Shown here one piece after another: positions 29,212 to 38,118 of a DNA stretch of 64,000 nt. The notes under the pieces are model-generated. The model had not been told where the DNA came from. It made no database searches and was given only the letters and a program-made list of their open reading frames with translations. Made by a program: the position numbers and the translations under genes. Source of the stretch: Chitinivorax sp. PXF-14 (GTDB lineage Bacteria; Pseudomonadota; Gammaproteobacteria; Burkholderiales; SCOH01); the NCBI RefSeq assembly GCF_040812015.1, contig NZ_JBFNXJ010000004.1:184443-248442 (forward strand), written 5' to 3'. The stretch's first letter is position 1. Each line of letters starts with the position of its first letter.

Positions 29212-29900
29212 GGCGGACCATTCTTCTTGCTTTGCTGATGGTGTGTGCAGCCGCACTGGCCCAGCTGTTCGAGCCGACCACGCGGCAATTCTCTGAGCGT
29301 TCCGAGCAGTCGCTGATGCAGCAGATTCCTCGGGCGTTTGGGGACTGGCGTGAGGTTGTCTCCAATGTGGATCCGGCCTCGTTGACGGTCAACACCGATG
29401 ATCGCAACCAGCAGGTGCTCTCGGTTTACTCGGATACGCTGACCAGAACCTATACTGATTCCGTTGGTCGCACCGTGATGCTGGCACTTGCCTATGGCAA
29501 GGAACAGCATCAGGAGGCCAAGATACACCGACCGGAACTGTGTTATTACGCGCAGGGGTTCAGCGTTGTAGCGAAGCCATCCACCTCGATTGCCCTGGAC
29601 GATAAACGCGTCGTGCCGGCCAACCACCTGCTGACGCACAGTCGTACCCGAGTCGAACCCGTGACTTACTGGATCCGCATCGGTTCCAGTATCTCTACCA
29701 GCGCCTGGCAGTCCAGGCGGGTCATTCTTCAGGAAGGTCTGAATGGCCGGATTCCGGATGGCATTCTCGTGCGCGTTTCAAGTGTGGTCTCAACGGAAGA
29801 TGCGATCGAACCTTCGTTTGATCTACAGCAGAAGTTTCTGAGAGATCTTTACTCGTCAGTTCCCAACTCAACCAAGTCACTGCTTGTGGGGGCGATATGA
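29208..29900 (+). CDS. epsI: EpsI-domain protein, exosortase-associated
   Basis: The 230-residue protein starts with a hydrophobic export/anchor helix (MRRTILLALLMVCAAALAQL). The soluble part has the EpsI signature: FGDWREV near residue 45 and AKIHRPELCYYAQGFSV near 105, whose HRPE-CY core is conserved in the family. EpsI occurs fused to or next to exosortases and is needed for exopolysaccharide production in Methylobacillus; its biochemical role is not known. It overlaps xrtB and the following hydrolase gene by 4 bp each. Confidence 0.87.
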   Translation: MRRTILLALLMVCAAALAQLFEPTTRQFSERSEQSLMQQIPRAFGDWREVVSNVDPASLTVNTDDRNQQVLSVYSDTLTRTYTDSVGRTVMLALAYGKEQHQEAKIHRPELCYYAQGFSVVAKPSTSIALDDKRVVPANHLLTHSRTRVEPVTYWIRIGSSISTSAWQSRRVILQEGLNGRIPDGILVRVSSVVSTEDAIEPSFDLQQKFLRDLYSSVPNSTKSLLVGAI

Positions 29901-31129
29901 AATACGTAAGACAACTGCTTTGGCTGTTATCCATGGTGTGCCTGGCTGGTTGCGCCAATGCGACACTGCCGGCAAAGCCTTTCTACCTTGGGCTTTCCGT
30001 CAGCGTGAACGATTCCAACCAGATTCTTAACTCAGCGAAGAATGTCGGGTCCAATTCGATCCGGCTGGACGTTCCCTGGCGCGACATCGAGAAAACCTCC
30101 GGGAGCCTCTCGATGCCAAGGGCGATTGATCAGCGGGTGGCCATGGCATTGGCACTGGGTATGGAGCCCGTGCTTATCCTGGCTTATGGCAATCCCTTGT
30201 ATGACGGCGGCGACAAGCCGCGCAGCCCGGCGGCGATTGCGGCCTATGCCCGCTATGCAGCGTACGTGACCGACTATTTCAAGACCAAGGCCCGCTTCGT
30301 CGAGCTTTGGAATGAATGGGATGCGCAAACCGGATCAACTTCGCGCGCCACCCCCGAGGACTATGTCGCGCTGATCCGAGCTGCCTATCCGCGCGTCAAA
30401 CAGGTTAATCCGGCTGTTGTCGTGCTGTCCGGCGGCATATCCGATGATGGCCTGCAAAAAGGGTTCATCGATGCCTTCATCCAGGCTGGGGGCTTGAACT
30501 ATGTCGACGCGGTTTCTTTGCACCCCTACAACTTTTTCCATACCAGCGGCACCGCGCCGGAAGACTTGGTGACTTACCTTGACTCGATCGAGGCGAAATT
30601 GCGCGACGCATCTGGCGGTGCGGTCCCGATCTACATTACCGAAATTGGTTGGCCCAACTATCAGGGCTCCTATGGCGTATCACCGCAGGTTGCATCGTGG
30701 TATCTGCCACGCTTCATCCTGCTGGCTGCCTCGCGGCCTTACATCAAGGGTGTCTGGTGGTATTGCGCACGTGATCAGGGCGCCAGCCTGACCAACAAGG
30801 AGCACAACTTCGGCATCTTCACCTGGGATATGGCTGTGAAGCCTGCCGCCAATACCTTCGCCGGTCTTGCCAGCCTGATGAAAACTGCCACGGCTTTCAG
30901 CTCCACGCAGTCCGGCAACAAGTACACGGTAACGTTGAAAGATGCAACGCAGAAGAAAATCGCCGATGTGATCTGGTTTTCCGAGTCGATATCGAGCCCG
31001 ACTTATGTCGCCGGCAAGACGCCAACGCCGATTTCCAAGGTTACTTCCGTTCCCGGTGCGACATCGATGACCACGATGGCGTTGACCGCTACGGTGACCA
31101 ACGCGCAAGAGCCGATGGTCATCCGATAA
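29897..31129 (+). CDS. Glycoside hydrolase lipoprotein, PslG/GH39-like
   Basis: The 410-residue lipoprotein (lipobox LAGC, Cys19) folds as a clan A TIM barrel. RLDVPWRDIEKTSGS near 56, the acid/base Glu140 in VELWNEWD, VDAVSLHPYN near 204 and the nucleophile Glu249 in IYITEIGWP match the PslG-like/GH39 group. A C-terminal beta domain begins near residue 330. PslG cleaves the polysaccharide made by its own operon, and by analogy this enzyme may trim or release the polymer in the periplasm. It overlaps epsI by 4 bp. Confidence 0.8.
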   Translation: MKYVRQLLWLLSMVCLAGCANATLPAKPFYLGLSVSVNDSNQILNSAKNVGSNSIRLDVPWRDIEKTSGSLSMPRAIDQRVAMALALGMEPVLILAYGNPLYDGGDKPRSPAAIAAYARYAAYVTDYFKTKARFVELWNEWDAQTGSTSRATPEDYVALIRAAYPRVKQVNPAVVVLSGGISDDGLQKGFIDAFIQAGGLNYVDAVSLHPYNFFHTSGTAPEDLVTYLDSIEAKLRDASGGAVPIYITEIGWPNYQGSYGVSPQVASWYLPRFILLAASRPYIKGVWWYCARDQGASLTNKEHNFGIFTWDMAVKPAANTFAGLASLMKTATAFSSTQSGNKYTVTLKDATQKKIADVIWFSESISSPTYVAGKTPTPISKVTSVPGATSMTTMALTATVTNAQEPMVIR

Positions 31130-31160
31130 GCGTCATCATTGGTATAGAGATCGAAACACA

Positions 31161-32489
31161 GTGCAAATCACTTACGTCATCCTGGCACTCACCGGCTTGT
31201 CTATCGCGCTTTCCGCATGGCTGCTGATCGCGCCCAAGGCATGGTGGCGAGTATCGGCCACGGCATCGGTTTTCCAGCTGTATACGGTGCCGCTCGGGGG
31301 TATCTTCCCGTCGCTGTCCTTCCTTTCTGCACTGGGGGCTGCCAACAGCCTCTGGCGCGGGGGCGGGGCCTGCTCCCGATTCTGGATGATGCGCTGGTAT
31401 CTGCTGCTGTGCGGCACGCTATTGCTCAGCCTGGCTTGGTCCTCCAATCCAGTGAAGGGGATTCGCGAGGTCATCTACCTGCTGACCTTTGTTTTCCTGG
31501 TGGCGTCGAGTTATCTCATTGCGCGGCAGGATCGTACCATCATTCTGCGCGTGCTTTGCCTGCTCATGGCGTTTACCGTCGTGGAGGCGCTACTGACGAT
31601 CTTGTTCCGCGTTGCGCCGTCGGTTGAGCTCCGCTTTTTGACCTCTCCGGTAGCCAGGTTCTTTATTTCGCCAAATACATTGGATGGCATGTTCGACGGC
31701 ACAGTTACCATCTTGGATGCCGCAAAGGCTGGCGGATTCTTTCTTAACGCCAATGTGGCCTCCGTCTTCCTGGGCGTGAGTGCCGTGATTGCCTGGTATC
31801 TTTCCAAGATTGTGGACAGGCCATGGCTCCGTGTGGTTGCCGTGATCGACTGGCTGGCGGTGTTCTGCACCGGTTCCAAGGCAGGTATGGCGTTAGCGGT
31901 CGTTGTTCCATGCCTGATCGTGCTGTGGGAAATGGTGCGAGTCAGGCGTTTCAACGTGCTACACGTCATGGTGATCTTTGGTGCGCTGGTACTCGGCATC
32001 ATCGGTTGGGAAGTCGGCCACGAATTTTTGGCCAACAGCAGCTTTTTCAAACAGTCGTCCGAAACGCTCGACTCCCGCGTCGTGATCTGGCGTTTTGCCG
32101 CCAGCATGGCGCACCAGCATTTACTGGCCGGGCTCGGCTTTGGTGGCTGGGAGGAGCGCTTCCCCCTCTATGCGCTGGCAAATGGCGTTAACCCCAATTT
32201 CCCACCGCATAACGCCTTTTTGATCTTGTGGACCAACAGTGGCATGCCCGCCGTGCTTGCTGGCGCTGCTTTCGTTGTTTCCACCCTGCTCACGCTATTG
32301 CGCTTCAGCCTCTCGCGTAACCCGCTGATTTCCCAACTCGGCATGGGGTGCCTCGGCGCCTACTTGTGGTTTTTCATCCAGAGCCTTGGTGAAAACTATG
32401 GACTCATGGGGGAAGCACATCTGACCCCTATCTTTGCGACGTTTATCGGACTTCTGTTTGCATGCGAAATGAACTCTCAACCCGAATGA
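31161..32489 (+). CDS. O-antigen ligase/Wzy-like polysaccharide polymerase
   Basis: The 442-residue inner-membrane protein has about eleven hydrophobic helices and a Wzy_C/O-antigen ligase pattern: a helix pair around TGSKAGMAL (about residue 238), then a large periplasmic loop with DSRVVIWRFAASM and HLLAGLGFGGWEERFP and PPHNAFLILWTNSGMPAVL, whose Arg and His are the usual conserved sites. It probably polymerises lipid-linked repeat units. It starts with GTG at 31161 without a strong ribosome binding site. Its stop overlaps the next start as ATGA. Confidence 0.8.
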   Translation: MQITYVILALTGLSIALSAWLLIAPKAWWRVSATASVFQLYTVPLGGIFPSLSFLSALGAANSLWRGGGACSRFWMMRWYLLLCGTLLLSLAWSSNPVKGIREVIYLLTFVFLVASSYLIARQDRTIILRVLCLLMAFTVVEALLTILFRVAPSVELRFLTSPVARFFISPNTLDGMFDGTVTILDAAKAGGFFLNANVASVFLGVSAVIAWYLSKIVDRPWLRVVAVIDWLAVFCTGSKAGMALAVVVPCLIVLWEMVRVRRFNVLHVMVIFGALVLGIIGWEVGHEFLANSSFFKQSSETLDSRVVIWRFAASMAHQHLLAGLGFGGWEERFPLYALANGVNPNFPPHNAFLILWTNSGMPAVLAGAAFVVSTLLTLLRFSLSRNPLISQLGMGCLGAYLWFFIQSLGENYGLMGEAHLTPIFATFIGLLFACEMNSQPE

Positions 32490-33619
32490 CGGATACGCCG
32501 CGCCGGTCGGTAGCCATTTTCCGACACCAGCTATTCAAGGCATCGGAGACCTTTGTTACCGAACAGGCATCCGCACTGTCTGGCTTTGCCCCGGTCTTTG
32601 TCGGGCGCAAGCTGGAAGGCACGCCATTCAGCGGTGCTGACTACCTGATCCCGGCTCGACTGACCGGCATCCGGTTATTGAGCTACATGGGGCTCATGCG
32701 AGGCATGCCATTCGTAGCGCCCATGCGCGAGCGCGGCGTCAAGCTGATTCACGCCCACTTCGGGGTGGAAGGCATGTACGCGACCGATATCGCGAAACGC
32801 CTGGACGTGCCGCTGGTCACGACCCTGCATGGTTTTGACGTCACCCTCAACAAATCCGACCTGCTGTCTTCCAAGAAGATTTCCTGGGTCAACTACGCAC
32901 TCAACCGCCAGCGGCTTGCCCGACGAGGCAACCTGTTTATCTGCGTTTCGAAGTTCATTTACGAACGCACGCTTGCGCTTGGTTTTCCGGAAGCGCGGAT
33001 GGTGCAGCACTACATCGGCGTGGATACGGCGAAGTTCAGCATCCGGCGGGAACACCCCGATCAGCAATACATCCTGCACGTGGCTCGCCTCGTGGAAAAG
33101 AAGGGTACTCGCTACCTGATCGAGGCGTTTGGCCAGATCGCAAAACGGCATCCGCAGGCCAAGCTGGTGATCGTCGGGGACGGTCCGTTGCGTGGCGAGT
33201 TGCAGCAACTGGTGGCGGCTTGCGGTTTGAGCCACGCCATCGAATTTCTTGGTATGCAGCCGCATGGCGAAGTCCGGCGCTGGATGCAACAGTCTTCCGT
33301 GTTTTGCCTACCCAGCGTCACCGCTGCTTCCGGCGATTCCGAAGGGCTGCCGATCGCGTTGCTCGAGGCGGCTTCGTCCGGCCTGCCGGCCGTCGTGACG
33401 CGTCACGCTGGCATTCCGGAGGGGGTTCGTGACGGGGAGACCGGCTATATCGTGGAAGAACGAGATGTCAATGGCATGGCCGAGGCGCTCGACAGCCTGC
33501 TCGGCGACGCAGGCTTGCGTCAGCGTATGGGGGAGGCAGCCCGGCAATTGGCAGAAACGGAGTTCGATTTGCGCGTTCAGACCGCCAAGCTTGAAATGCT
33601 CTACGAGGGGGTGTTGTGA
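32486..33619 (+). CDS. Glycosyltransferase, GT4 family
   Basis: The 377-residue protein has a GT-B fold. The N-terminal part contains LIHAHFGVEGMYATDIAK and TTLHGFDVTLNK. The C-terminal GT4 domain has YILHVARLVEKKGTRYLIEA, LVIVGDGPLRGELQQL and the donor-binding ASGDSEGLPIALLEAASSG with the E-x7-E motif. It likely transfers one sugar to the lipid-linked repeat unit. The start at 32486 uses ATGA overlap with the previous gene; an ATG at 32462 is possible but has no better ribosome binding site. Confidence 0.87.
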   Translation: MTDTPRRSVAIFRHQLFKASETFVTEQASALSGFAPVFVGRKLEGTPFSGADYLIPARLTGIRLLSYMGLMRGMPFVAPMRERGVKLIHAHFGVEGMYATDIAKRLDVPLVTTLHGFDVTLNKSDLLSSKKISWVNYALNRQRLARRGNLFICVSKFIYERTLALGFPEARMVQHYIGVDTAKFSIRREHPDQQYILHVARLVEKKGTRYLIEAFGQIAKRHPQAKLVIVGDGPLRGELQQLVAACGLSHAIEFLGMQPHGEVRRWMQQSSVFCLPSVTAASGDSEGLPIALLEAASSGLPAVVTRHAGIPEGVRDGETGYIVEERDVNGMAEALDSLLGDAGLRQRMGEAARQLAETEFDLRVQTAKLEMLYEGVL

Positions 33620-34782
33620 GCCGCAAGCACATTCTGGTCTTGTCCCGCTCCCTACCGTTTCATAGCATCGGCGGCATGCAGGCTGTGGCCTGGGATCTGG
33701 TTGGGCAATTCGCCCGCGATGGTTTTCGGGTCACGGTGCTCACAACTGCCATCGAGGGGCGCCAGCAGCCATTCGAGGGCGATGGCGCAACCGTGGTGCC
33801 GCTGTCTGCCGCGCCTGCGGAAAAATATGGCGCTGCCTGGTGGAAGGCATCACGCCAGTATGTAAGCGAGCAGCTCGGGTCGGTCGATGCCGTGCTGAGT
33901 ATCAGTGCGGCAGCGGCCGGCTTGTTGCCGCTCAAGTCTGCCATGCCAGATACCCGTTTCGTGTTTCAAGCCCACGGGACCTCGCTCGGAGAATTTGTTT
34001 CCAAATGGCGTTCCGGCAATCCGGTGCAATGGGCAAAGTCGGTCAAGAATCTCTACTGGATGGCGAAGGATGCTGCCATTTATCGCGGCTTTGATCGCTT
34101 CGTGCTGGTCGGCGATGTGATTCGCCAGCAGTTCGACGCCTGGCCCTTGAACTGGATGGTGAGCGGTAAGCCGTATGAGGTGATTCGCAACGGTATCGAT
34201 ACCAGCGTCTTCCGTCCCGATCAGATCTCCCGCGCCCGTGTGCGCGAGGAGTCGGGCTGGGTGGGCGAGGACAAGGTGATTGCCTATGCCGCACGCCTGC
34301 ATCCGCAAAAAGGCGGGGAGTGGGCCTTGCGTGGTTTTGCCCAGCTCCGGCAAAAAGAGGCCAAGGCCAAGCTGTTGATGATCGGTGACGGCCCTGACCG
34401 TACCCGGCTTGAGCAACTAGCCCAGCAACTGGGGTTGAACGGTGCGGTTCGCTTTACTGGCGCCGTGCAGCGAGAACAGATTCCAGCCTTGCTCGCTGCG
34501 GGCGATGCATTCGTGTTTCCTACCGTGCGTCAGGAGGGCTTACCGCTCAATGTGTTGGAAGCGCTCGCGGTTGGCCTGCCTTGCGTCGTGTCCGATCTGA
34601 CCAGGGGGGTGTTCGACGATAAGCTGCCGATCCGCTATGTCAAGGCGGAAGACAGTGCCGCCATGGCGGCGCAGCTGCATTCGGCCGTAAATGGCCGTCG
34701 TGCTTCCGCTTCGCTGCTGCTGCCCGATTACACCCTGGCACTCTGCGCCCAGCGCTACTACGAACAGCTAGGTGTGGCGTGA
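33616..34782 (+). CDS. Glycosyltransferase, GT4 family
   Basis: The 388-residue GT-B enzyme starts (GTG) MSRKHILVLSRSLPFHSIGG, a Gly-rich acceptor-side loop. FVFQAHGTSLGEF and VIRNGIDTSVFRP follow. The donor domain has VIAYAARLHPQKGGEWALRG, LLMIGDGPDRTRLEQL and VFPTVRQEGLPLNVLEALA (E-x7-E). It overlaps the preceding glycosyltransferase by 4 bp and the next gene by 4 bp. The sugar specificity cannot be read from sequence. Confidence 0.87.
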   Translation: MSRKHILVLSRSLPFHSIGGMQAVAWDLVGQFARDGFRVTVLTTAIEGRQQPFEGDGATVVPLSAAPAEKYGAAWWKASRQYVSEQLGSVDAVLSISAAAAGLLPLKSAMPDTRFVFQAHGTSLGEFVSKWRSGNPVQWAKSVKNLYWMAKDAAIYRGFDRFVLVGDVIRQQFDAWPLNWMVSGKPYEVIRNGIDTSVFRPDQISRARVREESGWVGEDKVIAYAARLHPQKGGEWALRGFAQLRQKEAKAKLLMIGDGPDRTRLEQLAQQLGLNGAVRFTGAVQREQIPALLAAGDAFVFPTVRQEGLPLNVLEALAVGLPCVVSDLTRGVFDDKLPIRYVKAEDSAAMAAQLHSAVNGRRASASLLLPDYTLALCAQRYYEQLGVA

Positions 34783-36299
34783 CGGCGGCCGAGATGAGTG
34801 CGTCCGGGCAGAAGACCGGCATGTTCAGCCTGGTCAGGGCATTGCTGCTAGGGGGCATGGTAGGCAAGGTACTTAGTATCGGGCGTGAGCTGCTGGCAGC
34901 CTGGCTGTTCGGTACCGGCGTGGTGGCCGCTGCCTTCCGGCTGGCCCAGGCCGCCATGTTGATCCCCGTGCACTATGTGGTGTCCGAGGCGTTGAATGCC
35001 GGCTTTATTCCAACATACAGCCGTTTGTTGCAAGAGGCACCGGAGAAGGCGCATGAACTGCTCGATGCCCTACGCTGGGTCCTCCTGTGGTTCGCCCTGT
35101 GTGCCGCACTGCTGCTGGCGGTTGGCGCATCGCTATGGGTCAGCCTGCTGGCGCCAGGGTTCAGCGCCGCCGCTCACGCGATGGCTGTCGACCTGTTGCG
35201 GGTCTTTTCGGTGGCGATCCCGGCCTACGTGCTGACCGGCCTGTATGCCAGCGTCGAGATGGCTCACGGCGGCGGGCAGCTCGCCGCATCACGTGCCTCC
35301 ATCCAGAGCGTCGGGCTGATTGCCGGCAGTTTGCTGGCATTCGGCCTTGGCCAGCCGATCTGGATTGCGGCAGGGTTCTCCTGTGCCTACGTTGTGTTGA
35401 CGTTCTGGGGCAAGCGCATTCTCATGCGCCACGACATCGCCTTGCCGTTTCGCTGGCGCCTTGCTGATGGCGGATGGGCCATCCTGCGTGGATTCGGCCG
35501 CACCATGCGGCCCTTGCTGCTGATCCCCGTCTTGCTGCAAATCCATTTCAGCACCGAGCGTATCGTTGCGTCGCTGATTGGCGATCAGGTCGTGGCCGCG
35601 CTCGACTACGCCAAGTTCATTTCCGAAACAGCCGTGCTGCTATTGGCTGTTCCGTTTGGCCTGGCCGGCCTGGCCGGGTTTGCTCGGGAGGACGAGGCGG
35701 CGTTCCGCCGCAAGGCCGGCAGCGTGCTGTTGACGCTGATCCTTGTCTCCTTGCCGATTTCGGCGGTGGTATTGGCCAGCGCCGAGCCTATCCTGCGCTT
35801 GCTGTTCATGCGTGGCGCATTTGACGAAGGCTCGCTGCACACCACGCAGCTGATCCTGACTGGGCTTGGCATCGGTCTGTGGGCTCAAGTGGCGGGATAC
35901 GCGCTGGTCAAGTTTCTCAACGCCCGCATGCGCAATCGCGAGGCCGTTGCCATCGTGGCCGTGGCGCTGACGTCGAACGTCTCATTCAATCTGTTGGCCT
36001 ATCGCTGGCTCGGCCCTGCCGCGCTCGGTGTCGGTGCCTCGCTCTACGGCTTGCTGCTGCTTGGCCTCGGCGTCTGGCGCCTGAAGATTGCCGGCGTGCT
36101 GGCGAAACCGCTTGGCTTGCTGATTCTGCTTGCGGGAAGCTATCTGGCGCTGGTCCATTGGCTGATTCCGCTGGCGGCCAGGCAGCTTGTGCCGGCCATG
36201 CTCTGCGCGCTGTGTTTCTGGGGGGCTGCGCTGCTGCTGATCCCCCTCTTGCGGCGCCAAGTCTTGGAGATTTTCGACATGATTAGGAGACGGGCATGA
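34779..36299 (+). CDS. MurJ/MviN-like lipid-linked oligosaccharide flippase (MOP superfamily)
   Basis: The 506-residue protein has about fourteen hydrophobic helices. The N-terminal GMVGKVLSIGRELLAAWLFG, AAFRLAQAAMLIPVHYVVSE and LNAGFIPTYSRLL match the MurJ/MviN branch rather than classical Wzx. Because it sits in the polysaccharide operon between glycosyltransferases, it is more likely to flip the exopolysaccharide repeat unit than to be the main lipid II flippase. It starts with GTG, overlapping the preceding stop, and overlaps the next gene by 4 bp. Confidence 0.82.
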   Translation: MTAAEMSASGQKTGMFSLVRALLLGGMVGKVLSIGRELLAAWLFGTGVVAAAFRLAQAAMLIPVHYVVSEALNAGFIPTYSRLLQEAPEKAHELLDALRWVLLWFALCAALLLAVGASLWVSLLAPGFSAAAHAMAVDLLRVFSVAIPAYVLTGLYASVEMAHGGGQLAASRASIQSVGLIAGSLLAFGLGQPIWIAAGFSCAYVVLTFWGKRILMRHDIALPFRWRLADGGWAILRGFGRTMRPLLLIPVLLQIHFSTERIVASLIGDQVVAALDYAKFISETAVLLLAVPFGLAGLAGFAREDEAAFRRKAGSVLLTLILVSLPISAVVLASAEPILRLLFMRGAFDEGSLHTTQLILTGLGIGLWAQVAGYALVKFLNARMRNREAVAIVAVALTSNVSFNLLAYRWLGPAALGVGASLYGLLLLGLGVWRLKIAGVLAKPLGLLILLAGSYLALVHWLIPLAARQLVPAMLCALCFWGAALLLIPLLRRQVLEIFDMIRRRA

Positions 36300-37462
36300 A
36301 GCGCGAAGACATCGTTCTGCTCTCGACTGCGGATTGGGACAATCCATTCTGGACCAACAAGCAGCATGTTGCCGTCGAGCTCGCCCGACGCGGCCATAAG
36401 GTGCTGTACATCGATTCGCTTGGCCTGCGCAGGCCCTCCGCCAGCGCCCAGGACCTGAAGCGCATTTTCCGGCGTCTCAAGAAGTCGCTGCGGCCACCGC
36501 AAGCCGTGCGCGAGAACATCTGGGTGTGGTCGCCGCTGGTCATACCGTTCCAGCGTTATGGTTTCATCCGCTCGCTCAATCGGGTGCTGCTCAACGGTGG
36601 CTTGCGGTTATGGATGAAGTGGCTCGGCATCAAGCCACAAATCTTCTGGACCTACAACCCGATGACGCCACGACTGATCAGCGACAAGGGTTTTACAAAA
36701 TCCATCTATCACTGCGTAGACGAGATCAAGGCGCAGCCGGGCATGCCTACAGAAGAGATCGAGGCCGCCGAGCATGAGCTGGTACGCGGCGTGGACCTGT
36801 GCTTCGTCACGGCAGAACACCTGCTGGAAACGCGCAAGGCGCTCAATCCGCGCACCTATTACTTTTCCAACGTCGCCGACTACGAGCACTTTGCCGCTGC
36901 GCGTGACTCGACCACACCCTTGCCCGCCGATCTGGCTGCAATCAAGGGGCCGCGCATCGGCTTCATCGGCGCGATCAGCGGCTACAAGATGGACTTCAAG
37001 CTGGTGCGCGCGGTAGCGGAAATGCACCCGGAATGGTCGCTCGTGCTGATTGGCAAGGTGGGAGAGGGCGACCCGTGGACCGACCCAAGCATTCTGGAAG
37101 GGCTACCGAACCTGCATCTGATCGGCCCGCGAGACTATGACAGCCTGCCAGCCTATCTCAAGGGTTTCGACGTGGCCATCCTGCCAGCCGCGTTGAATGA
37201 GTACACCAAGTCCATGTTCCCCATGAAATTTTTTGAGTACTTGGCGGCGGGTAAGCCGGTCGTGTCGACAAGGCTGCATGCCTTGCAAGGTTATGAACAT
37301 GTTGCCTATCTGGCAGACGATGCCCGGGACTTTGCTGTTGGCATTGAACAAGCTTTGGGGGGCCGGACGGCAAGCGTCGACGAACGGCTCGATGTGGCAA
37401 AAGAACAGACTTATGAAAAACGCACAGAGCGCATGATGAAGCTCGTGGCTGAGCATGTTTAG
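36296..37462 (+). CDS. Glycosyltransferase (GT4/TuaH-like)
   Basis: The 388-residue protein begins MKREDIVLLSTADWDNPFWT, keeps KQHVAVELARRGHKVLYIDS, then IYHCVDEIKAQPG and GVDLCFVTAEHL. The donor domain includes RIGFIGAISGYKMDFKLVRA, SLVLIGKVGEGDPW and PAALNEYTKSMFPMKFFEYL (E in FFEYLAAGKPVVS). It resembles the TuaH-type group of glycosyltransferases. Sugar specificity is unknown. The following gene starts 3 bp later and has a very different base composition. Confidence 0.83.
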   Translation: MKREDIVLLSTADWDNPFWTNKQHVAVELARRGHKVLYIDSLGLRRPSASAQDLKRIFRRLKKSLRPPQAVRENIWVWSPLVIPFQRYGFIRSLNRVLLNGGLRLWMKWLGIKPQIFWTYNPMTPRLISDKGFTKSIYHCVDEIKAQPGMPTEEIEAAEHELVRGVDLCFVTAEHLLETRKALNPRTYYFSNVADYEHFAAARDSTTPLPADLAAIKGPRIGFIGAISGYKMDFKLVRAVAEMHPEWSLVLIGKVGEGDPWTDPSILEGLPNLHLIGPRDYDSLPAYLKGFDVAILPAALNEYTKSMFPMKFFEYLAAGKPVVSTRLHALQGYEHVAYLADDARDFAVGIEQALGGRTASVDERLDVAKEQTYEKRTERMMKLVAEHV

Positions 37463-37465
37463 TGT

Positions 37466-38062
37466 ATGAGTATTCTAAAATTTTTCCAGCCGAAATTCCT
37501 CTTTGCATTAGCTAGGTCTTTGTGGATTAAAGCAAAGTATGGGCGTGATGTAAGGTTTAATTTATTTAAGGTGTACTTTGGTAAGAATTTCGATATCAGA
37601 GTTGTCGGTGGCGGTACTTTAGAAATAGAAACTTCAAATGGCCGCGTCTATTTTGATGATAATTGCAGGGTGATGTGCTCTGGCGGAAAGCTAAGAATCC
37701 AGTCTGGAACATTTTTTAACACAGGGTGCATAATTAATGTTCATGAACAAGTAGATATTGGCGCCGATTGTATGTTTGGACCAAGTGTCGCTTTATTTGA
37801 TTCTGATCATGCATATTCAGAAAGAAATAAGAAATTCAAAGATCAAGGGTATATTAAAGCTAAGGTTGTGATCGGAGAAAATTGTTGGGTTGGAGCCAAT
37901 ACTGTAATTACCAAGGGTGTAAAAATCGAGAGTAATGTAATTGTTGGTGCTAACTCCGTTGTGACGAAACCTCTGGCTAGTCGCTCCATATATGCTGGTA
38001 ACCCAGCCAGATTAATAAAAAATATCTGGGCTGATGATGGTGATAACAGGCTGAGCACGTGA
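37466..38062 (+). CDS. Left-handed beta-helix acyltransferase (maltose/galactoside O-acetyltransferase-like), AT-rich
   Basis: The 198-residue protein has hexapeptide repeats from about residue 70 to 180: CIINVHEQVDIGADCMFGPS, the catalytic-His region LFDSDHAYSE, VVIGENCWVGANTVI, GVKIESNVIVGANSVV, then AGNPARLI. Such enzymes O- or N-acetylate sugars, so it may decorate the exopolysaccharide. Base composition is striking: sampled lines are 28-42% GC against about 60% in the neighbours, and codons such as ATA, AGA, AAA and TTA are frequent. This points to recent transfer. It starts 3 bp after the preceding glycosyltransferase. Confidence 0.85.
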   Translation: MSILKFFQPKFLFALARSLWIKAKYGRDVRFNLFKVYFGKNFDIRVVGGGTLEIETSNGRVYFDDNCRVMCSGGKLRIQSGTFFNTGCIINVHEQVDIGADCMFGPSVALFDSDHAYSERNKKFKDQGYIKAKVVIGENCWVGANTVITKGVKIESNVIVGANSVVTKPLASRSIYAGNPARLIKNIWADDGDNRLST

Positions 38063-38118
38063 TTTTCTAGCGTTGTTTTTGCTTTAAAAATTGATGGTGT
38101 TATTGTAGGGGGTTGCTG

